A stretch of DNA of 64,000 bases from assembly GCA_020746995.1 (NCBI GenBank), contig JAGPXD010000002.1:1426001-1490000 (forward strand), in the 5' to 3' direction. Both the position numbers and the translations under genes were made by a program. The DNA comes from Plectosphaerella cucumerina. Taxonomy: Eukaryota > Ascomycota > Sordariomycetes > Glomerellales > Plectosphaerellaceae. The notes beneath the pieces were generated by a model, which made no database searches, was not told the DNA's origin, and worked only from the letters and a program-made list of their open reading frames with translations. Below are positions 59,727-64,000 of the stretch, piece by piece (within the stretch, counting starts at the first letter, position 1; every line of letters starts with the position of its first letter).

Positions 59727-61518
59727 TTACATACATTGCGCCGCGGAGCCGTCGCCTGGGAGGAGAGGTTAGAGAGCGCTCGCCGAGTGAGGGAACGGGT
59801 GACTTACTACTGATCATTTTCCCGACAGCCTGCACGAGGCTGATGACCATGACAACGGTGCCGAAAGCCACAACGGCCATGGCGGCGTACGTTTTCCACG
59901 AACGCGTGGTCAGCTTGATGAAGCATAACGGCGGCAGGATGTACGCCATGGCGCAGGCGCTGGTGGCGCCGACGAGCTCGAAGACGGTGCCGACGTCGCA
60001 GGTCATGAGGCTGATAAGCATGGCGGAGACGACGAGGCCGCCGCTGACGAGGACGTGAAGGCGCAGATTGAAGGGGGCGTTGGGGCAGAAGTAGTTGAAC
60101 ATGACCTCGCGGCAGACGAAGGCCTCGAGGGGTAGTGTGGTCAGCATGTTGAGGCCGAAGCAGAGGCGGGCAACGGTGACCATGACGTTGTCGGCGGGGA
60201 AGTTGTTCAGCACGTTGCCCTTTGTGAGGTCGCCAAAGGTAAGGAAGCCGGCGAGAGCCATGAGCAGGCAGAAGACCATGGAGATGCCGGTGGAGTAGTG
60301 GGTGACGCGGGAGAAGCGGTCGATGGTGGGCGTCTTGAGAGAGCCGTAGATGAGGAGCGAGTTGTGGTGGCAGACGAAGGCTGGGGGAAGTCAGCGGCTT
60401 GCTTGATACATAAATTAGGGGGGAAAGGGGCATACCAAAGGATATCACGCCGATGGCCTCGAAGATACCGCCGTTGACGGTCAGAAGAGGTGTCGTGAAG
60501 GAACCCCGTTCGGACCGCGGGGTGAGCATGCCCTGGAAGACGACGGTGAAGACGATGACGCCCATGCTGATGAGCGCGAGGGTGCTAGCCTTGGCGAGCT
60601 GTCGAGGGGTCAGTACGGCAAGATATGACCATCAGAACAGAATAGGAGAGCACCCACCTTGGCAATGTCCCTGTACAGAGTCAGGGGGAAGCTGACGGCT
60701 AGGATGAACAGGACGATGCAGAACTGGCGGTTGGCGAGGAGGCCTAGAACAGGCACGTCCCGCAGGCCTGGCCATATGGCCATGAAGACGTGGGGCATGG
60801 TATCACCAACGATGACGCCAAAGGCCACCATGCCGCCGAAAGCAAATGCCCATTGGGCCACGGAGATGGCGATGAGGCCAGGCTTGCCGAAACAGTGCTC
60901 GACGGTGCCCTGGAAGCTGTTGCTGCCGCTGAGCTTGCTGTTGACCACGATGAGGCAGATGGTCCAGTCGACGACAAAGGTGAGGCCGACGAGCAGGACA
61001 ATACCGGCGAGGAGGCCAGCCTGCTTGAAGGCATATGGCTGGCCGATGATTCCGGCGCCGATGATGGAGTTTGCCATGTTCATGAAAGCCATGCGCAGGC
61101 CCGACTTTGGACGTGCGCGCTCCTGCTCGGCCCATTCGTGGGGGTCCTCGCCGGTGGCGGACCAGGGACTGTTGGCGAGGGCGACTGAGGGAGCCTCGAT
61201 GTCGGTCAGGAGGGGGAGGCGGTGGTGGTCGTCGGTGTCGCCGCCGCGGGCGCCGTAGTACGAGGGGTGCCGGGGGTCTTCGGCGTCCATGTCGAAGCTG
61301 GCGCTGTCGCGGGAGGGCGAGGGGACGTCGGCGCGTCCGCTGTTGCTCGAGGCGCGTGATGAGGCCGCATCGATCATGGACGGGTTGGGATCGAAGCGGA
61401 CGCGGTGAGGGGTGCGAGGCGACCTGCTGCCGTCGCGGGGGCCGCCCATGTCGCCTTCGGGGTCGTCGGCTAGGCGGAGCAGGCCGCGGCCGTCTTCGCG
61501 TGTGTGGGCCTGGGCCAT
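59727..61518 (-). CDS. Amino-acid transporter, AVT / SLC38 family
   Basis: Exons 60658-61518, 60436-60598, 59808-60380 and 59727-59755 give 541 aa. A ~150-residue Ser/Pro/Asp-rich cytosolic N-terminus precedes about eleven membrane segments. The first begins MAFMNMANSIIGAGIIGQPY, the canonical AVT/SLC38 opening with its unwound NxxGAG core. Further landmarks are SFAFVCHHNSLLIYGSL, DNVMVTVARLCFGLNMLTTLPLE-like TM8, and ATSACAMAYILPPLCFIKL. The last exon encodes only SDGSAAQCM. It most resembles the yeast Avt2/5/6/7 vacuolar branch; export or import direction is not determinable. Divergent from the Zn2Cys6 gene. Confidence 0.93.
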
Positions 61519-63115
61519 GGTGATTATTGTTTATTGCGCGCGCATCTTCGGGGGCGCGAGGCCGTGAACTTCGAGAGAGGGCGAGGGCGACGGGGAAGTT
61601 TGTGCGATGTGTCGTGATGCGCGAGAGCTGTCCTGAGTCGCGTCCCGTGGACTGGACAATGGATGCAGCTGTGGCTTCTTTGGAGATGTCGACGGTCCTT
61701 TTCGAGAAGGACGAGTATGGCCGAGGGGTATGAGCACGGTCGACTAGGGGTATCGCTGGCTGGAGGGAGAGAATGCGACTTGGCGAACTGGACTGATGGA
61801 CGGGAGTTGATGTCACGATGGAACTTCCACGAGCCCCAGCCCCTGGCAGCTTGGCCAGTTCAGTCGGCCGCTGCTTTCCGGGGGCCCATTGACAAGAGCA
61901 CTAGACCTGATTGGGCAGAGCCCTCTGGTGGCAGGCGTGAACGACAAAAGTGCTTTCCTCCGACAACGCCAAGAAAAGTTGGGGCGTGGGCAGGCTGGCA
62001 GGGTCCCGCTGGGCTGGAACAGCATGTCGGTCGTGCCTTCCTCAATCTTTTCAACTTCCTTCAGCCGATGGGATACTTGCGAAGGACTTGATGTGCTGCC
62101 AGACTAAATGCAGGTATAGTGTCACTGCTGTGTAGTGTGAACAAGAATGGTTTTCAATTGGAAAAATCCTCATCAACTCCTCGCCCAGCACCTCACACTT
62201 GCACTCTCTCCACGCATCCCCCATGTCCGCCCCCCCTCTCAACTAGCCTCGCATCCATCCGGAACCGGGGGAGAGGGCCTGGTGGGATGGGCAGCACGAC
62301 GGGCACCACCACCACACGGGTGGCATCCCACCCCGGCGTAATCCCCCCTTCTGAGCGACTTATCTCCCGCAGCCTGACCCTTCTATCAAAAGCCAAACCC
62401 GTCCAAGCAAGCCAACGATAACGGCTCGCCCGCACGCGACACAGCACTCTGCATACGCCTACGTCGACAGCTCTCGGCTTTGCTGTCGCCATTGGCCACC
62501 CCCGGATACACCCCCACTTGCTATCTCTCCCATCGCTCTCTCCCCATCAATCGCCCCCCCTCCGGCTCCCTGGCTCGCCAGACTGGTGCTGGCTGGGTTG
62601 TGGAAGTGGTGCGTAAGGGGAAAGAAAGGCCTGCCAGCTGCCGTCGATTCGACGTCGAGTCGAAGGCGGCACATATCCGCAGGACACCGTCGGGTGTAGG
62701 AGAGCTAGCAGAGCGTTGCACCCGTTCTGACCGGTACTCGCTTCGCCTACGGCCACGGGTGCGAGCACTTCTCCCAAGAAGTGCTGAGCGTAGCCCATCG
62801 GCCCATGAGGCGGCACTCTGTCCGCCAAGCATGAGCACCACCCAACCTTCGCTCACCCTCACTGAACGTCCCATCGCCACCCTCGCTCGCTTGCCGTGGC
62901 AATGAGAAACCTCTTCGCCTTGTAGGACGACTCGACATACACGACATCCCTGTAGCACCTCATCCATCAACCGATCGATCGCCCAGGACGCCCGACCGTC
63001 CGGCTCTCAACCCGGCCGAGTCATTGGCAAACTGTTACGTGAACGAAAGCCCGTTTCCCCCGGCTCTCTCCCGCACTGCCGCACTCCAGCACACCCTCAT
63101 CCCGAGTCCACGGCC
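61519..63115. promoter_or_regulatory. Divergent promoter, AVT transporter / Zn2Cys6 factor
   Basis: 1.6 kb between divergent starts. The right-hand part (about 62150-63110) is pyrimidine-rich on the plus strand and probably the long 5' leader of the transcription factor. Several short upstream ATG frames occur in it. No gene supported. Confidence 0.5.
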
Positions 63116-64000
63116 ATGGACACAACGGCCTTCGGCCCACACGACATGCCGCCGCCGGCCCCCGTGTCCAACCCATCGCCGACACAGACCCATGCTTCCT
63201 CCGACGCAGGCGGCGGCAACGGCAGCGGCAACGGCGGCGGCCAGGGCGCCATGCCAGGCTCATCGGCGGCTTCCGCCGGCCTCGGCTCGCTGCCGCTACC
63301 ACCGCCCGGCATGGGCCCTCACGATCCCAACCAGCCCGGCCAGAGCCGCCCTTGCGACATCTGCCGCCAACGAAAGACCCGCTGCGTCCGTGAGGATGGC
63401 AAGGACAAATGCGTCATGTGCACCTTCCACGGCCAGCCCTGCACCTACCTCCGGGGCCCGCTGCCGAGGAAGCGTCGGAAGGCTACCGATCCTCCCGAGT
63501 ACAGGTCCCAGCCCAATGGCTCAGGCTCCGGCACCGGCTCTGTACCTGGGATGACACACCTGAACCTGGCCTATCCTCATGGCATGGGCATGGCCATACC
63601 GTTGGATCATCACGAGGAAATAGAGTGAGTTGTGCCCCCATCTTATCATGCCAGGGGACTCTAGCCCCGGCAGCCCCGGCCGGCTCCGACCTACCTCTCA
63701 TGAAACCATCCACCACTGACACCGGCTTCAGATACCCTTCCCCTGAGCTCATCGAGGCCCTGTCACCCTCCCTCGCTGGCTCTGAAAACCTAGGTCCGGC
63801 TCATCGACAGCCGTCGTTGCTCGATGGAACCCTCGGCCTCCACCTCAAAACACACTCAGAGTATGTAGGCCTCTCCAATTACCGGGAGCCATGTCTCTTA
63901 GACCTTCACCCCCCGGAGGACCCTCACACCCGCTCGGTACGGCGGCTAGATGACTTCACCCTGTTCATGATCCATCGAGATCGGGAGACAACCTCAGAAA
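63116..64000 (+). CDS. Zn2Cys6 transcription factor (3' end beyond window)
   Basis: Partial. Exon 1 63116-63624, intron 63625-63731, exon 2 63732 to the window edge and still open. The N-terminus is Pro/Gly/Ser-rich with no signal peptide. The DNA-binding cluster reads CDICRQRKTRC ... CVMCTFHGQPC, which is C-x2-C-x6-C-x8-C-x2-C-x6-C, followed by a basic linker PLPRKRRK that may be the nuclear localisation signal. After the intron the text LGLHLKTHSEYVGLSNYREP and VRRLDDFTLFMIHRD suggests the start of the regulatory (middle-homology) region. The cluster-plus-PRKR arrangement recalls several fungal regulators, including the TamA/DAL81 group, but I cannot name the orthologue. Targets unknown. 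Confidence 0.9.

Overview
The window comes from a filamentous ascomycete, most likely a Sordariomycete. The genes are intron-rich, with mostly 49-100 bp introns that have GTRAGT donors and CTRAC branch points. The proteins have their closest recognisable relatives in that class. The DNA is GC-rich and shows no obvious AT-rich, RIP-like or transposon stretch. All gene models below were built by hand from splice sites and reading-frame continuity. I could resolve 20 protein-coding genes: 19 complete and one cut by the right edge.

Layout from left to right. A very long HECT ubiquitin ligase (TOM1/HUWE1 type, 149-12675, +) is followed by a housekeeping block: ribosomal protein S6 (-), the clamp-loader subunit CTF8 (+) and the diphthamide enzyme DPH1 (-). 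From 17958 to 28235 there are four consecutive genes for secreted proteins, arranged as two divergent pairs: GH18 chitinase (-) / astacin-like metalloprotease (+), then a six-LysM protein (-) / SGNH hydrolase (+). A perfect ~30-copy hexanucleotide repeat lies in the first divergent promoter. Next come a DUF7730-type protein (-), an Hsp70-like ATPase (+), a C2H2-like protein (-), a coiled-coil protein (-), a 2H phosphoesterase (-) and the histidine phosphotransfer protein YPD1 (-).

Upstream of YPD1 lie about 5.5 kb without a convincing gene. After that come a DUF3984-type protein (-), Elongator subunit ELP1 (+), the mitochondrial ribosomal protein uL24m (-), the GTPase RHO1 (+), a 35-residue Cys-rich peptide gene (-), an AVT-type amino-acid transporter (-) and the start of a Zn2Cys6 transcription factor (+, cut by the right edge).

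Most genes are individual housekeeping or signalling genes: ubiquitin ligase, ribosome, tRNA/eEF2 modification, two-component relay and cell-wall GTPase. The one stretch that looks like a functional unit is the secreted chitin/protein-degradation island at 18-28 kb. Other points of interest are five introns that appear to end in AAG, a probable GC-AG intron in YPD1, a structured intron in RPS6, an intron that splits the zinc motif of the protease, and the tiny Cys-rich gene.
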